From Fen-1301 sp963786395 (GTDB taxonomy: Bacteria > Bacteroidota > Ignavibacteria > Ignavibacteriales > Ignavibacteriaceae): DNA of 64,000 bases. The stretch covers positions 140,718 through 204,717 of the forward strand of contig CAWAZD010000009.1 of the NCBI GenBank assembly GCA_963786395.1, given 5' to 3'. Under the pieces are notes generated by a model, which saw only the letters and a list, made by a program, of their open reading frames with translations, ran no database searches and was not told the origin of the DNA. The position numbers were made by a program, and so were the translations under genes. The stretch's first letter is position 1; each line of letters starts with the position of its first letter. Below, in pieces: positions 19,170-28,884 of the stretch.

Positions 19170-21113
19170 TTGGCTCTTTCCAATAAACCAAAGAAAGGGA
19201 ATTCTCAAAACAAAAATATTCGCACACCAATTATGGAATCGAGTGTATCGGTTAATTCAACTAATGCAAAACCAACACACAAATTATTCTATATTGTTTT
19301 GGTAATTATTCCGATTTTGTTTTTTATCCTCCTCGAATTAGGTCTTAGACTTTTTAACTATGGACACGATTATCCTCAATGGGTTAACCCTATACCGGGC
19401 AAGTTTATTTTAAATCCTGAAATAGCACGTAAGTATTTTCATAATATTGAATCCATTCCTTACTCCAACCAGGACATTTTTGATGAAGTAAAGAAACCTA
19501 ACGCCTATAGAATTTTTGTTCTTGGAGAGAGCAGTGGAGCAGGATATCCATTCACGCCCATGGGTGCGTTTTCAAGATATCTTCAGCAAAGATTGAGTCT
19601 AATATATCCCGAATCAAAGATTGAAGTTATAAATTGCAGCATGACAGCTATAAATTCATATACTCTCCGCGATTTATTCCCGGGAATAATAGAGCAAAAA
19701 CCTGACCTTGTTCTCATTTATGCAGGTCATAACGAGTATTACGGTGCATTAGGTGTGGGCTCCATTGAATCGATAGGTACATCTCGAAAACTTGTGAATT
19801 TTGTTATATATCTTGAACAATTTAAAACATTTCAACTTCTAAGGAATATATTAAAAAGTACAGCGGATATTTTCTCCTCTAAAAATCAGGTTCTTACCGG
19901 AACCCTTATGTCCCGTATGGCACAAAACCAATATATCGGTCTTGGATCCGATATATATAAGAAGGGGATTGATCAGTTTGATGGTAACATGCGGGATATT
20001 CTTGAAATGGCGGAAAGTAAAAATATCCCGGTTATTTTAGGTACTGTTGCATCTAATTTGAAAGATCAGTTTCCTTTCGTTTCCATTGATCAAAAAGGTT
20101 TTCCTCCTGCGGATAAAATATTCATGCAGGCAAAGCAATTGCTTGCAGAAAAAAATCAGCCAAAAGCCGATTCGCTATTTAGGTTAGCTAAAGACCTTGA
20201 TGCCCTAAGATTTAGAGCACCCGGTGATATAAACAAACTAATTATTAAATTCGGAAATGAATATAATATTCCTGTTGTAAATATTGACTCAGTATTTAAT
20301 GCAATCAGCCCGGACCATATTACCGGCGATAATCTAATGACTGACCATCTTCATCCCACAGCACGCGGTTACCAGATTATCGGTGATCTTTTTTACAGGC
20401 AAATGGAAAAATCAAATCTGTTACCTAAGACGAAACCACTTCCTTTAAATAATTATCAACAGGACAGTATAACTGTTGCTAATTTCGCTTTTTCTAAAGT
20501 TGACTATTTAATCGGAGAGTATAGAATTAAGCTGTTAAAAAATGACTGGCCATACATTGATAAAAGCAGGAAAATCAATGAGAATTTGCTGCTGAATCCG
20601 AGTGATCATATTGATTCATTAGTTTTTGATCTGGTAATGGATAAGTTAACCTGGGAAGCAGTTCACAGAAAAGCCGCCGATTGGTATTTTGCTCACAAAG
20701 ATTATAAGTCATTCATATCAGTAATGGATGTCCTTATGAACCAATACCCGATCGTTGTCGAATACCCAACTTATACGGTTACAGCATTACTGCGGGTGAA
20801 GGATTATGATGACGCATATAATTTCCTGCTTAAAATGAACGCCAATGAACAAAGTGCTTTTACTAATAAGTGGCTTGGGATTATTGACCTGTATAAAAAC
20901 AGATTTGTCTCATCTATTAAATACCTTACTCTTAGTTTAAAATTTGATAATAATGACGCACAGGTTTGGTACAATTTGGCAGGTGACTATGTAAATGAAA
21001 AAAATTATGTGAAAGCTATTGACTTGGTAACTAAGGCAATTGCAATTAGCCCTGGCTACCAGGAAGCGATAGCTTTGCGGAATCAGTTGCAGCTGGCCTT
21101 GAAATCAAAATAA
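19170..21113 (+). CDS. Membrane-anchored SGNH/GDSL hydrolase with C-terminal TPR repeats
   Basis: A 647-residue protein read from TTG 19170 behind AAAGGAA; an internal ATG at 19232 is the alternative. One membrane segment lies at about 38-60 after a basic cytosolic N-terminus. SGNH blocks are visible: Ser in VLGESSGAGYP, Asn in YAGHNEYYGALG, and the Asp/His pair in DHLHPTARGYQI. The last ~130 residues look like TPR helices (AQVWYNLAGDYVNEKNYVKA). Such enzymes de-esterify surface glycans. It is known to neighbour carbamoyltransferase/SxtJ/DUF5989 genes in other bacteria; here a GH13 gene sits between them. The gap before the next gene is 34 bases. Confidence 0.8.
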   Translation: MALSNKPKKGNSQNKNIRTPIMESSVSVNSTNAKPTHKLFYIVLVIIPILFFILLELGLRLFNYGHDYPQWVNPIPGKFILNPEIARKYFHNIESIPYSNQDIFDEVKKPNAYRIFVLGESSGAGYPFTPMGAFSRYLQQRLSLIYPESKIEVINCSMTAINSYTLRDLFPGIIEQKPDLVLIYAGHNEYYGALGVGSIESIGTSRKLVNFVIYLEQFKTFQLLRNILKSTADIFSSKNQVLTGTLMSRMAQNQYIGLGSDIYKKGIDQFDGNMRDILEMAESKNIPVILGTVASNLKDQFPFVSIDQKGFPPADKIFMQAKQLLAEKNQPKADSLFRLAKDLDALRFRAPGDINKLIIKFGNEYNIPVVNIDSVFNAISPDHITGDNLMTDHLHPTARGYQIIGDLFYRQMEKSNLLPKTKPLPLNNYQQDSITVANFAFSKVDYLIGEYRIKLLKNDWPYIDKSRKINENLLLNPSDHIDSLVFDLVMDKLTWEAVHRKAADWYFAHKDYKSFISVMDVLMNQYPIVVEYPTYTVTALLRVKDYDDAYNFLLKMNANEQSAFTNKWLGIIDLYKNRFVSSIKYLTLSLKFDNNDAQVWYNLAGDYVNEKNYVKAIDLVTKAIAISPGYQEAIALRNQLQLALKSK

Positions 21114-21147
21114 TTTATGATGTTAATATAAAAAGCGAAATTGAATT

Positions 21148-23970
21148 ATGTTTAGAAAGATTTTATATTGTTTGTTTGTTTTATCAACATGCTGCTCAAT
21201 TAAAATATATTCCCAAAGTGTCCCGGTTACTTTTCATTATAAGCCATCCGTACAAAGTTTCACTACTGTTAGATTAGCGGGCTCCTTTGAAAATTGGTCA
21301 ATTACTGATGCCAATTATATCATGTATGATCTCAATTCAGATGGTGTTTTTGAAATAACAGTAAAAATTAACCCTGGCGCTTATCAATATAAATTTGTTG
21401 TTGACGGTGCTTATTTCGCCGATCCTGACAATCCCGTTTTCGATGGTTCTCAGTATCAAAATTCACAGATTGTTATTTCAGATCCAATGATAACTTATTT
21501 ATTGCCAATTGATACAAATTCTGTTACTCCGTCAACTCTCCCGCATATTAAAGCTATCTTTGCCTTTAATCCTCCGGCTGACACTACTTTTCCTATCGTT
21601 AATATGTCAATAAATGGTCACAACATCACTTCATTGTCTGCTTATTATAATGCTGCTTCAAAAACTCTTGATTACCCTCTCGACACTAATTATATAAAAA
21701 CTGGATCCAATACGGTTGTCGTCAATTTAAGTCTGTCGTTCGGTAATTTTAAATCGAAATCAACTATTATTAATGTCGGTTCCGACCCAAGGTTCAATCT
21801 TCTTACAGAGGATATGATATATAAAAAAGCCAATATTGTAATCTATGGTAAAGTATATACAAAACTAGTAACAAATATCGCTTTGAACTTAAATGGGATT
21901 CCCTATTCAACTATGCCTGACACTAGTGGTAATTTTACCTTTCCGGTTACGCTCACAAATGATACCAATATAGCAACTGTTACCGTAAAATCCACATATG
22001 GTGATGGATCAAAAACTCAGAAATTGATTTATCTGCCGGATAATCAACCCGTTTTAGGGTTAACCAATACCCTTAATGACAGAACTGTTTCTGCTTCAGT
22101 AACCGCCACTTCTCCTGTTGGTTTGCCGCTGACTTATTCCTGGTTCCAACTTCCCGGCAACCCTGAACAAGTAACACTTCAAAATGTTAATTCACCAAAC
22201 TTTCAGGTTACTATTCCATCAACCAAAGGTGAATATATTTTCAAAGCCAAAGTCGCAGATAGTCAGGGAAAATATAGCTATGCCGGCTTCATCGCCAGAG
22301 CCGAAGGTGATTCTGTCCACATTGAAGGTCCCGATGAACATCCCGGTTGGGTTGATAGTTTAGTGTTATACGAAATTTATACATCCGCATATGGGCCAAC
22401 ATCATCTATAACCGGTTTGAAAGGTTTGCTTGCGAAACTTGATGACTTATCAGCCCTTGGAATTAATACTGTTTGGCTGACACCCATTTTTGATGGAAAT
22501 TATAATGGTTATGCCGAAAAAAATTATTATAAAATAAATCCGGCATTAGGAACTGAAGATGATCTGAGACAGATTGTTCAGAAAGCTCATCAGAAAGGAA
22601 TAAAAATTTTACTTGATCTCGTAATAAACCATACGTGGAATCAGCATCCATTCTTCCAGAATGTACTTGCATTAAAGGCAGCTTCACCATTTGCAAATTA
22701 TTACCTGTGGTCGGGTGTTCCAGGATCATCTGGATTCAGTTATTATTATAACTGGACAGACCTTCCAAATATGAATGTTAATAACCCGGAACTTGAAGAA
22801 TATTTATATAATGTAGCTGCATATTGGATCCGGGAATTTGATGTTGATGGATACCGGTGCGATGTTGCCTGGGGAATAGATTCTCGCAATCATTCCTTTT
22901 GGCAGGAAATGAGAAGGAGAATAAAAATTCTTAAGCCTGAGGCTTTCTTGTTAGCTGAATCGCCAGCGGATAATGACCTGGGCGGGTATGTGACCGGCCT
23001 TGATATTTTTAATCATAAATTTGATGCTGCGTATGACTGGAAATTCCGTGGGTTTGATGCAGGTGCAATTTACACACTGTTTAAAGTTTCGCCGAATCCA
23101 ACAATTCTGAATCCTGTAATTACAAAATCATACCCTGTTAATGATTATCCAATGAGATTTGTTGAAAACCATGATTTTCTTAGAGCAACAAATCAATTTG
23201 GAATTAATCAATCCAAATTAGCACATACACTGGTCTTCACCGTCGGTGGGATTCCATTAATATATGGCGGTGGAGAAGTTGGAGAACTTACTCAGCTTAA
23301 TTCAATAAACTGGAGTGATCCTAACAAGTTCAAGCCGTATTTTACAAAACTGATAAGCATTAGAAAGAAATTCATCAAGAATGATGCACAGGTAAATATT
23401 TTAAACAACAGCAATGCAACTTTGGTTGAAAGCTATTTAACTAATTCGGACACCAATAAAATATTAACGATAGCTAACTTCAGCTTAAATGCAGCGTCTG
23501 TTACAATAAATTTTACAAACAGTATTACCGATACTTCATTATTTGTATATGACTTGTTTGCAGATACTTCTCTTCATGTTTCACAGTCTCAGATTAACTC
23601 ACTTACCTTTAAACTCTCCGGTTATGAAGCCAAGGTATATAGCCTCCAGAATCATCTTATAACCTCAGTTACCGGTAATGACAATCTTGTATATCAATAT
23701 AAGCTCGAACAGAATTATCCAAATCCGTTTAATCCGACAACTATAATAACGTATAGTTTGCGTCTTGCCGGAAATGTCAGGATAGCAATATATGATTTAC
23801 TTGGAAGGGAAATCAATACACTTGTTAATCAAAACCAAAATTCCGGATCGTATAAAATAACCTGGAATGGTAAAAACAGTTTCGGAGAATTTGTGTCAAG
23901 TGGAATTTATTTCTATACAATAAAATCCGGCACATTTGTCTCCACAAAAAAAATGATCCTACTAAAGTGA
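21148..23970 (+). CDS. T9SS-secreted GH13 alpha-amylase with N-terminal CBM48-like module
   Basis: A 940-residue protein with a signal peptide (ends IYSQS). A CBM48/AMPK-type glycan-binding module spans about 25-115 (VRLAGSFENWS ... GAYQYKFVVDG). Linker beta-sandwich segments lead to a GH13 barrel from about 395: region I LDLVINHTW, II GYRCDVAWG (nucleophile Asp), III LLAESP (Glu), IV FVENHDF (Asp). A T9SS sorting domain ends the protein (QNYPNPFNPTTI ... STKKMILLK). The export tag predicts a cell-surface or released enzyme, while the GH13 proteins at 17257 and 38617 lack the tag and should be periplasmic, giving a two-step starch breakdown scheme (inference). Confidence 0.9.
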   Translation: MFRKILYCLFVLSTCCSIKIYSQSVPVTFHYKPSVQSFTTVRLAGSFENWSITDANYIMYDLNSDGVFEITVKINPGAYQYKFVVDGAYFADPDNPVFDGSQYQNSQIVISDPMITYLLPIDTNSVTPSTLPHIKAIFAFNPPADTTFPIVNMSINGHNITSLSAYYNAASKTLDYPLDTNYIKTGSNTVVVNLSLSFGNFKSKSTIINVGSDPRFNLLTEDMIYKKANIVIYGKVYTKLVTNIALNLNGIPYSTMPDTSGNFTFPVTLTNDTNIATVTVKSTYGDGSKTQKLIYLPDNQPVLGLTNTLNDRTVSASVTATSPVGLPLTYSWFQLPGNPEQVTLQNVNSPNFQVTIPSTKGEYIFKAKVADSQGKYSYAGFIARAEGDSVHIEGPDEHPGWVDSLVLYEIYTSAYGPTSSITGLKGLLAKLDDLSALGINTVWLTPIFDGNYNGYAEKNYYKINPALGTEDDLRQIVQKAHQKGIKILLDLVINHTWNQHPFFQNVLALKAASPFANYYLWSGVPGSSGFSYYYNWTDLPNMNVNNPELEEYLYNVAAYWIREFDVDGYRCDVAWGIDSRNHSFWQEMRRRIKILKPEAFLLAESPADNDLGGYVTGLDIFNHKFDAAYDWKFRGFDAGAIYTLFKVSPNPTILNPVITKSYPVNDYPMRFVENHDFLRATNQFGINQSKLAHTLVFTVGGIPLIYGGGEVGELTQLNSINWSDPNKFKPYFTKLISIRKKFIKNDAQVNILNNSNATLVESYLTNSDTNKILTIANFSLNAASVTINFTNSITDTSLFVYDLFADTSLHVSQSQINSLTFKLSGYEAKVYSLQNHLITSVTGNDNLVYQYKLEQNYPNPFNPTTIITYSLRLAGNVRIAIYDLLGREINTLVNQNQNSGSYKITWNGKNSFGEFVSSGIYFYTIKSGTFVSTKKMILLK

Positions 23971-24038
23971 TTTGATAGGCAACAAAATGAAATCCATAAT
24001 AAACAAATTCATTATAATCAGAAATAAGTTTTATTAAT

Positions 24039-25856
24039 ATGTACATATTAGGAATATCGGCATTCTACCATGATAGCGCAGCCTGTTTAATAAAGGACGG
24101 TGAAATAGTTGCCGCTGCGCAGGAGGAAAGATTTACCCGTAAAAAACATGACCATAATTTCCCCTCAAATTCTATTATGTATTGTGTGGAATCAGCCGGG
24201 CTTCAGGCAAAAGATCTTGACCTCGTTGCATTTTATGATAAACCCTTCCTTAAGTTCGAACGCTTGCTGGAAACTTATCTTGCATATGCACCTGTGGGAT
24301 TTACTTCTTTCATCAAGGCCATGCCACTGTGGATAAAAGAAAAATTGTGGATGAAGGAGTTTATTAAAGATAAACTTGGGTATCAGGGAAAAATTATTTT
24401 CCCCGAACATCATGAATCGCATGCTGCTTCCGCTTTCTTTCCTTCTCCATTTAACGATGCAGCTATTCTTACTATGGATGGGGTTGGAGAGTGGACTACA
24501 TTGAGCTACGGCAAAGGTTCTGGTAATAATATTGAGCTTCTTGCCGATATTAAATTTCCTCATTCTCTTGGACTTCTTTATTCTGCATTCACATATTATA
24601 CAGGTTTCAAAGTAAACTCCGGGGAATACAAAGTAATGGGACTTGCTCCCTATGGTGAGCCAAAATATGTCGATCTCATTTTCAAAGAATTAGTTGATTT
24701 GAAGGAAGACGGGTCATTCAGAATGAATATGGAATATTTCAATTATTGTGTTGGTTTAACAATGACTAACAATAAATTCCATAAACTGTTCGGAGGTCCA
24801 CCCCGGAAATCCGAATCGAAACTTACTCAGAAAGAAATGGATCTTGCTCGCTCAGTTCAGGATGTTACCGAGGAAATTGTGCTCCGTATTGGAAAACATG
24901 TTTATAAAGAAACCGGATTAAAGAATTTATGCCTTGCCGGAGGCGTTGCGTTAAATTGTGTCGCTAATGGAAAACTCCTAAGAGAAGGTCCTTTTGAAAA
25001 TCTTTGGATCCAACCGGCAGCAGGAGATGCGGGGGGTGCACTGGGCGCTGCTCTTGTTGGGTGGTATATGTATAACGGAAAACCAAGAGTTGCTGATAAT
25101 AAAATAGATTCACAGAAAGGTTCATATCTGGGACCTGAATTTAAAAATAATGAAATACTTGAGTTTCTTAATTTCAAAGAACTTCCCTATAAAAAACTTT
25201 CGGATGATAAATTGGTTGACGTAGTGGCTGATCTTATGGCTGAAGAAAAAATTGTCGGATGGTTCAATGGAAGAATGGAGTTCGGACCCAGGGCTCTGGG
25301 AGCAAGATCTATTATCGGGGATGCAAGATCTCCCAAGATGCAGGCACAGATGAATCTTAAAATTAAATTTAGGGAAAGCTTCCGTCCGTTTGCACCTTCG
25401 GTTCTTGAAGATAAAGTATCTGATTATTTTGAACTTGATCGCGAAAGTCCGTATATGCTCCTTGTTGCTGATGTAAAGAAAGAACGTCGTAAAGTAATGA
25501 GCAGCGATGAAGAAAAATTGTTCGGAATTGATAAGCTGAATATTTTAAGATCTGATATCCCTGCAATTACCCATATAGATTATTCGGCAAGAGTTCAAAC
25601 AGTAAATAAAAACACGAACCCTCTATATTATAAACTCATTTCAAGGTTCAATGAAAAATATGGTTATGCTGTTATTATTAACACTTCGTTTAATGTAAGA
25701 GGGGAGCCAATAGTCTGCACTCCCGAAGATGCATATCGCTGCTTTATGAGAACTGATATAGATTACCTTGTTCTTGGCAATTATTTATTAAGTAAAATAG
25801 ACCAGTCACCTCTTAAAGAAGATTTAGACTGGAAAAAAGAATTCGAGCTTGACTAA
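24039..25856 (+). CDS. Carbamoyltransferase (NodU/CmcH family)
   Basis: A 605-residue two-domain enzyme. The N-terminal Kae1-like domain shows ILGISAFYHDSAACLI, AAQEERFTRKKHD and the metal-binding HHESHAASAFF. The C-terminal YrdC-like part contains GWFNGRMEFGPRALGARSI and ends with YAVIINTSFNVRGEPIV. These enzymes transfer carbamoyl from carbamoyl phosphate to a hydroxyl of a sugar or small molecule. The stop overlaps the next start by one base (TAATG), so it is translationally coupled with the SxtJ protein. With the SGNH hydrolase and following glycosyltransferases it probably decorates a surface polysaccharide. Confidence 0.92.
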   Translation: MYILGISAFYHDSAACLIKDGEIVAAAQEERFTRKKHDHNFPSNSIMYCVESAGLQAKDLDLVAFYDKPFLKFERLLETYLAYAPVGFTSFIKAMPLWIKEKLWMKEFIKDKLGYQGKIIFPEHHESHAASAFFPSPFNDAAILTMDGVGEWTTLSYGKGSGNNIELLADIKFPHSLGLLYSAFTYYTGFKVNSGEYKVMGLAPYGEPKYVDLIFKELVDLKEDGSFRMNMEYFNYCVGLTMTNNKFHKLFGGPPRKSESKLTQKEMDLARSVQDVTEEIVLRIGKHVYKETGLKNLCLAGGVALNCVANGKLLREGPFENLWIQPAAGDAGGALGAALVGWYMYNGKPRVADNKIDSQKGSYLGPEFKNNEILEFLNFKELPYKKLSDDKLVDVVADLMAEEKIVGWFNGRMEFGPRALGARSIIGDARSPKMQAQMNLKIKFRESFRPFAPSVLEDKVSDYFELDRESPYMLLVADVKKERRKVMSSDEEKLFGIDKLNILRSDIPAITHIDYSARVQTVNKNTNPLYYKLISRFNEKYGYAVIINTSFNVRGEPIVCTPEDAYRCFMRTDIDYLVLGNYLLSKIDQSPLKEDLDWKKEFELD

Positions 25857-26272
25857 TGATAAAAGAAGAAATTAAAAACATAAAAGAATCGGAAAAAGAT
25901 TTAAGGAAGTTCGGTTTGACGGTGGGCGTGGTCCTTATACTGATAGCCGCATTATTATTCTGGAAACAAAAACCTTCCTTCTTGTATTTCTTCCCGGTTG
26001 GATTATTTCTGGTGCTTGCAGGAGTTTTTACTCCGGCACTTCTCCGTCCTTTAAATAAGGGGTGGATGATACTTGCGTTGATTCTAGGATGGGTAATGAC
26101 GCGTGTTATTTTATCCGTATTATATTATATTATACTAACTCCAACAGGAATTATTGCCAGGATTACCGGGAAACATTTCCTTGATCTAAAGATAGATAAA
26201 TCAAAAACTTCCTATTGGGAAAAAAGAGAAAAAACCGGAATTAAACCGGTTGATTATGAGAGACAATTTTAA
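25856..26272 (+). CDS. SxtJ family membrane protein
   Basis: A 138-residue inner-membrane protein with three hydrophobic segments (about 18-36, 41-58 and 68-90) and a short C-terminal cytosolic tail (SYWEKREK). The pattern and the position directly behind a carbamoyltransferase fit the SxtJ family, which accompanies such enzymes in several natural-product and surface-glycan clusters. Its biochemical function is not established. The start overlaps the carbamoyltransferase stop. Confidence 0.8.
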   Translation: MIKEEIKNIKESEKDLRKFGLTVGVVLILIAALLFWKQKPSFLYFFPVGLFLVLAGVFTPALLRPLNKGWMILALILGWVMTRVILSVLYYIILTPTGIIARITGKHFLDLKIDKSKTSYWEKREKTGIKPVDYERQF

Positions 26273-26281
26273 GGCATAAAT

Positions 26282-26440
26282 ATGAGTAAATTATCAATAA
26301 TATCTGAACTTTGGCAATTTCTTAAAGTAAGAAAGAAATGGTGGCTTGCACCCATAATTGTAATGCTGCTGATCCTCGGAGGTTTAATAGTTTTAACACA
26401 AGGATCTGCTTTGGCTCCTTTCATATATGCAATATTCTAA
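26282..26440 (+). CDS. DUF5989 family small membrane protein (52 aa)
   Basis: A 52-residue frame: MSKLSIISELWQFLKVRKK, then a single hydrophobic helix (about 22-38) and a tail ending in GSALAPFIYAIF. This fits the DUF5989 family, normally found in this exact position after carbamoyltransferase and SxtJ. The gap to the SxtJ stop is nine bases. Role unknown; perhaps a small subunit of the membrane complex. Confidence 0.75.
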   Translation: MSKLSIISELWQFLKVRKKWWLAPIIVMLLILGGLIVLTQGSALAPFIYAIF

Positions 26441-26441
26441 T

Positions 26442-26609
26442 ATGGGTAAAAGTCTTAAAATAGTTGTAGAGAAAACCAAGAAAAGAACTCCGGTTCCGCA
26501 GAAACCACCTAAAATTGAGGAGGATAAAAAAGTATATAACCGGAAGAAAGAAAAAAATAAATTACGTAAGTCTCTGCCGCTTATAACAACGAATACTAAA
26601 GTTAAATAG
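26442..26609 (+). CDS. Small basic protein in the carbamoyltransferase cluster (55 aa)
   Basis: A 55-residue, very lysine- and proline-rich frame (MGKSLKIVVEKTKKRTPVP...) beginning at ATG 26442, immediately after the DUF5989 stop. No signal peptide or membrane helix. I do not recognise it. Tight spacing suggests it belongs to the operon, but low complexity and short length leave doubt that it is translated. Confidence 0.4.
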   Translation: MGKSLKIVVEKTKKRTPVPQKPPKIEEDKKVYNRKKEKNKLRKSLPLITTNTKVK

Positions 26610-26644
26610 TTGTTTAAGTTAAAAGATATCAACGGTTTATTTTT

Positions 26645-27661
26645 ATGAAATATTTTCTAATAGTCAGACAGCAAAATAACCAATTGGGTGATTTGCTTTG
26701 TTCTATTCCCATGTACAAGGCTATTAAGAAAAAATATCCCGATTCGCATATCTCATTAGTAACTACCCCGACCAATTATAAAATTCCCATTAATTCAATC
26801 AATCCTTTTATTGATAATATTATTTGGTTTAAAAAAGATACCTTAAAGGATTATGTTGAATTTCTAAAAAAACTAAGGGAGGTAAAATATGATTTCGGTA
26901 TTATACCCGCCACACTTAAAATATCAAGGACTTCAAATATTATCAATTTTATTTCCGGGGCTAAAATACGGGTCGGTGTAAAAAGAATAGACGATGAGAA
27001 AAACCCTTTCCATTTCCTGCTAAATGTTAAAAAAGAATTTGACTGGAATAATAATAAAGTGCATCAGATATATCGCATCACTGATATTGTAAAACAAATC
27101 GGATGCGAATTAGACAAACAGGAAATTGAAAATATATGTATTAGCACTACTCATGATGATAATAGGTTTGCCGATGAATTTATCAGAAACAATTTCACTT
27201 ACCCGGATAAAAAAATAATTGGGTTCCATTCCGGTGCAGGAAAAACCGCTAATAGATGGGACATTCAAAACTTCCTTGAGCTTATCAAATTATTCCATAG
27301 TAGTTTCGGTAGTAATATATTGCTGACTTCCGGCATTATAGACAAAGAAATAACTCAAAAATTGGTTGCCCGTTTGAATGAAGCAGGAATAAAACCTGTC
27401 GTTGCCGATAATCTTGAAATAGGAAAGCTAACGGCGGTGCTAAAAAGACTGAATTTATTTATAACAAACGATACCGGGTTAATGCACTTAGCCGGGTTTT
27501 CCGGTATTAATACCATTTCATTATTCGGACCTACTAATGGTTTTGAATGGGCTCCTTTAAAGAAAAACCAACTGTATATTCAGTCTAAATCAAACGAAAT
27601 TAATGATATATCAGTAAAAGATGTGTTTAACCTTAGCGTAAATAATTATGACCTTGGATAA
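26645..27661 (+). CDS. Glycosyltransferase family 9 (heptosyltransferase-like)
   Basis: A 338-residue GT-B enzyme. The N-terminal VRQQNNQLGDLLCSIPM and the C-terminal TNDTGLMHLAGFSGINTISLFGPT are GT9 hallmarks, with IGFHSGAG at the start of the donor domain. It should transfer a heptose or similar sugar from an ADP-activated donor onto a lipid-linked core oligosaccharide at the inner membrane. It overlaps the next glycosyltransferase gene by 14 bases. Confidence 0.88.
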   Translation: MKYFLIVRQQNNQLGDLLCSIPMYKAIKKKYPDSHISLVTTPTNYKIPINSINPFIDNIIWFKKDTLKDYVEFLKKLREVKYDFGIIPATLKISRTSNIINFISGAKIRVGVKRIDDEKNPFHFLLNVKKEFDWNNNKVHQIYRITDIVKQIGCELDKQEIENICISTTHDDNRFADEFIRNNFTYPDKKIIGFHSGAGKTANRWDIQNFLELIKLFHSSFGSNILLTSGIIDKEITQKLVARLNEAGIKPVVADNLEIGKLTAVLKRLNLFITNDTGLMHLAGFSGINTISLFGPTNGFEWAPLKKNQLYIQSKSNEINDISVKDVFNLSVNNYDLG

Positions 27662-28745
27662 AGAAAAAGTAATTATAGTTGAGCACGCCAAAGCCCACCA
27701 GGATTTAATTTACGGTCAGGTATTGTTCTTAATTGAAAGTGGATTCAAACCGGTTCTTTGGTTGAATGAAGACAATGCTTTCTTGCCGGATATTATAAAA
27801 GGCGATATTGAGATAATTAAATATAAATTTGATACACCCAACGAGAGAAAAATCTTTGCGAGGGAACTAAAAAAATATGTCAAACGTAATAACATAAAAA
27901 AAATTGTATTTAATACTTCCCAGGGTGTAAAAGCAAGAAATATAATTATTCGTTTCCTGTTCAATAAAGTTAAAATATTTGGACTTTTACATGATGGGAA
28001 AAAGTTATCCTCCGGATTTACACAATGGTCAATGTCATTAAAAATAAAAAAATATTTTGTGCTCAACGATTATATCGCGGATTACTGCAAACTCCTGAAC
28101 CTTAAACACATTCAGGTAATATCTCTTTATCCTTATTTTACTCCGCATAATTATCCAGAGATTAATGATAACTCCGGGAATGGTTTTTTAATTTGCGTAC
28201 CGGGTGAAGTCTCTGTCGAAAGAAGAAATTATTCTTATCTCATTCAAACCTTATTACAAAACAAAGAAAAATTGCATCCTTCTGTGAGATTTGTTCTTCT
28301 CGGACGCCCCATTGGTGAGGATGGTAAAAACATCCTCAAAACAATTGAAGAAAATAATCTTTCTGATATTATTACAACTTATTCCAGCTATATTGAGGAA
28401 TCAGAATATTTAAAAATAATTAACAACTCCGATGTCCTCCTTCCCTTAATCGATCCAATGGTAAAGAATTTCCACGAATATAGTTTTAGTAAAATATCTG
28501 GTACCTGGTCGGTTGGCTTCAGTTTAAAGAAACCTCTTTTAATTCATATTTCTATGAGTCATATTGAGGATTTTAAAGATATTTCTTTCTTTTACGACTA
28601 TGATAATTTAATAGACGTAATTAATTCTATCTGCCTCGATAAATCATCCCTGAAGAATAAATCTGAAAAATATAATACTGTTGAAAAATTTACCTTTGAA
28701 TACCAAAGGAAAAAATATATCGATTATATTACTCAGGAAAACTAA
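27648..28745 (+). CDS. Putative glycosyltransferase (GT-B fold)
   Basis: A 365-residue cytosolic protein. The C-terminal half resembles the donor-binding half of GT4-like enzymes: FVLLGRPIGEDG, then YIEESEYLKIINNSDVLLPL and a region with SFSKISGTWSVGFS. The N-terminal half (VLFLIESGFKPVLWLN) is diverged. It overlaps the GT9 gene start-to-stop, so the two are co-translated. Donor and acceptor are unknown; it is probably the last gene of the surface-glycan operon. Confidence 0.7.
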   Translation: MTLDKEKVIIVEHAKAHQDLIYGQVLFLIESGFKPVLWLNEDNAFLPDIIKGDIEIIKYKFDTPNERKIFARELKKYVKRNNIKKIVFNTSQGVKARNIIIRFLFNKVKIFGLLHDGKKLSSGFTQWSMSLKIKKYFVLNDYIADYCKLLNLKHIQVISLYPYFTPHNYPEINDNSGNGFLICVPGEVSVERRNYSYLIQTLLQNKEKLHPSVRFVLLGRPIGEDGKNILKTIEENNLSDIITTYSSYIEESEYLKIINNSDVLLPLIDPMVKNFHEYSFSKISGTWSVGFSLKKPLLIHISMSHIEDFKDISFFYDYDNLIDVINSICLDKSSLKNKSEKYNTVEKFTFEYQRKKYIDYITQEN

Positions 28746-28812
28746 TCTTTTAGACTCCTATTTTACTGTTATTTCTCTTCGCCAATTAAATCACACGATT
28801 ACTCACTATTTT

Positions 28813-28844
28813 CTTGCTTTTTAAAAATCACACCTTTATATTTG
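28813..28844 (+). promoter_or_regulatory. Candidate Bacteroidota-type promoter for the Lrp/AsnC gene
   Basis: CTTG (28813-28816) and TATATTTG (28837-28844) are separated by 20 bases. This fits the TTTG / TANNTTTG sigma-factor consensus of the phylum with one mismatch in the upstream box. The ATG is 41 bases downstream. Confidence 0.35.
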
Positions 28845-28884
28845 AGTTGTATATAATATATATCCTAAATAAATTAGGCATCAC

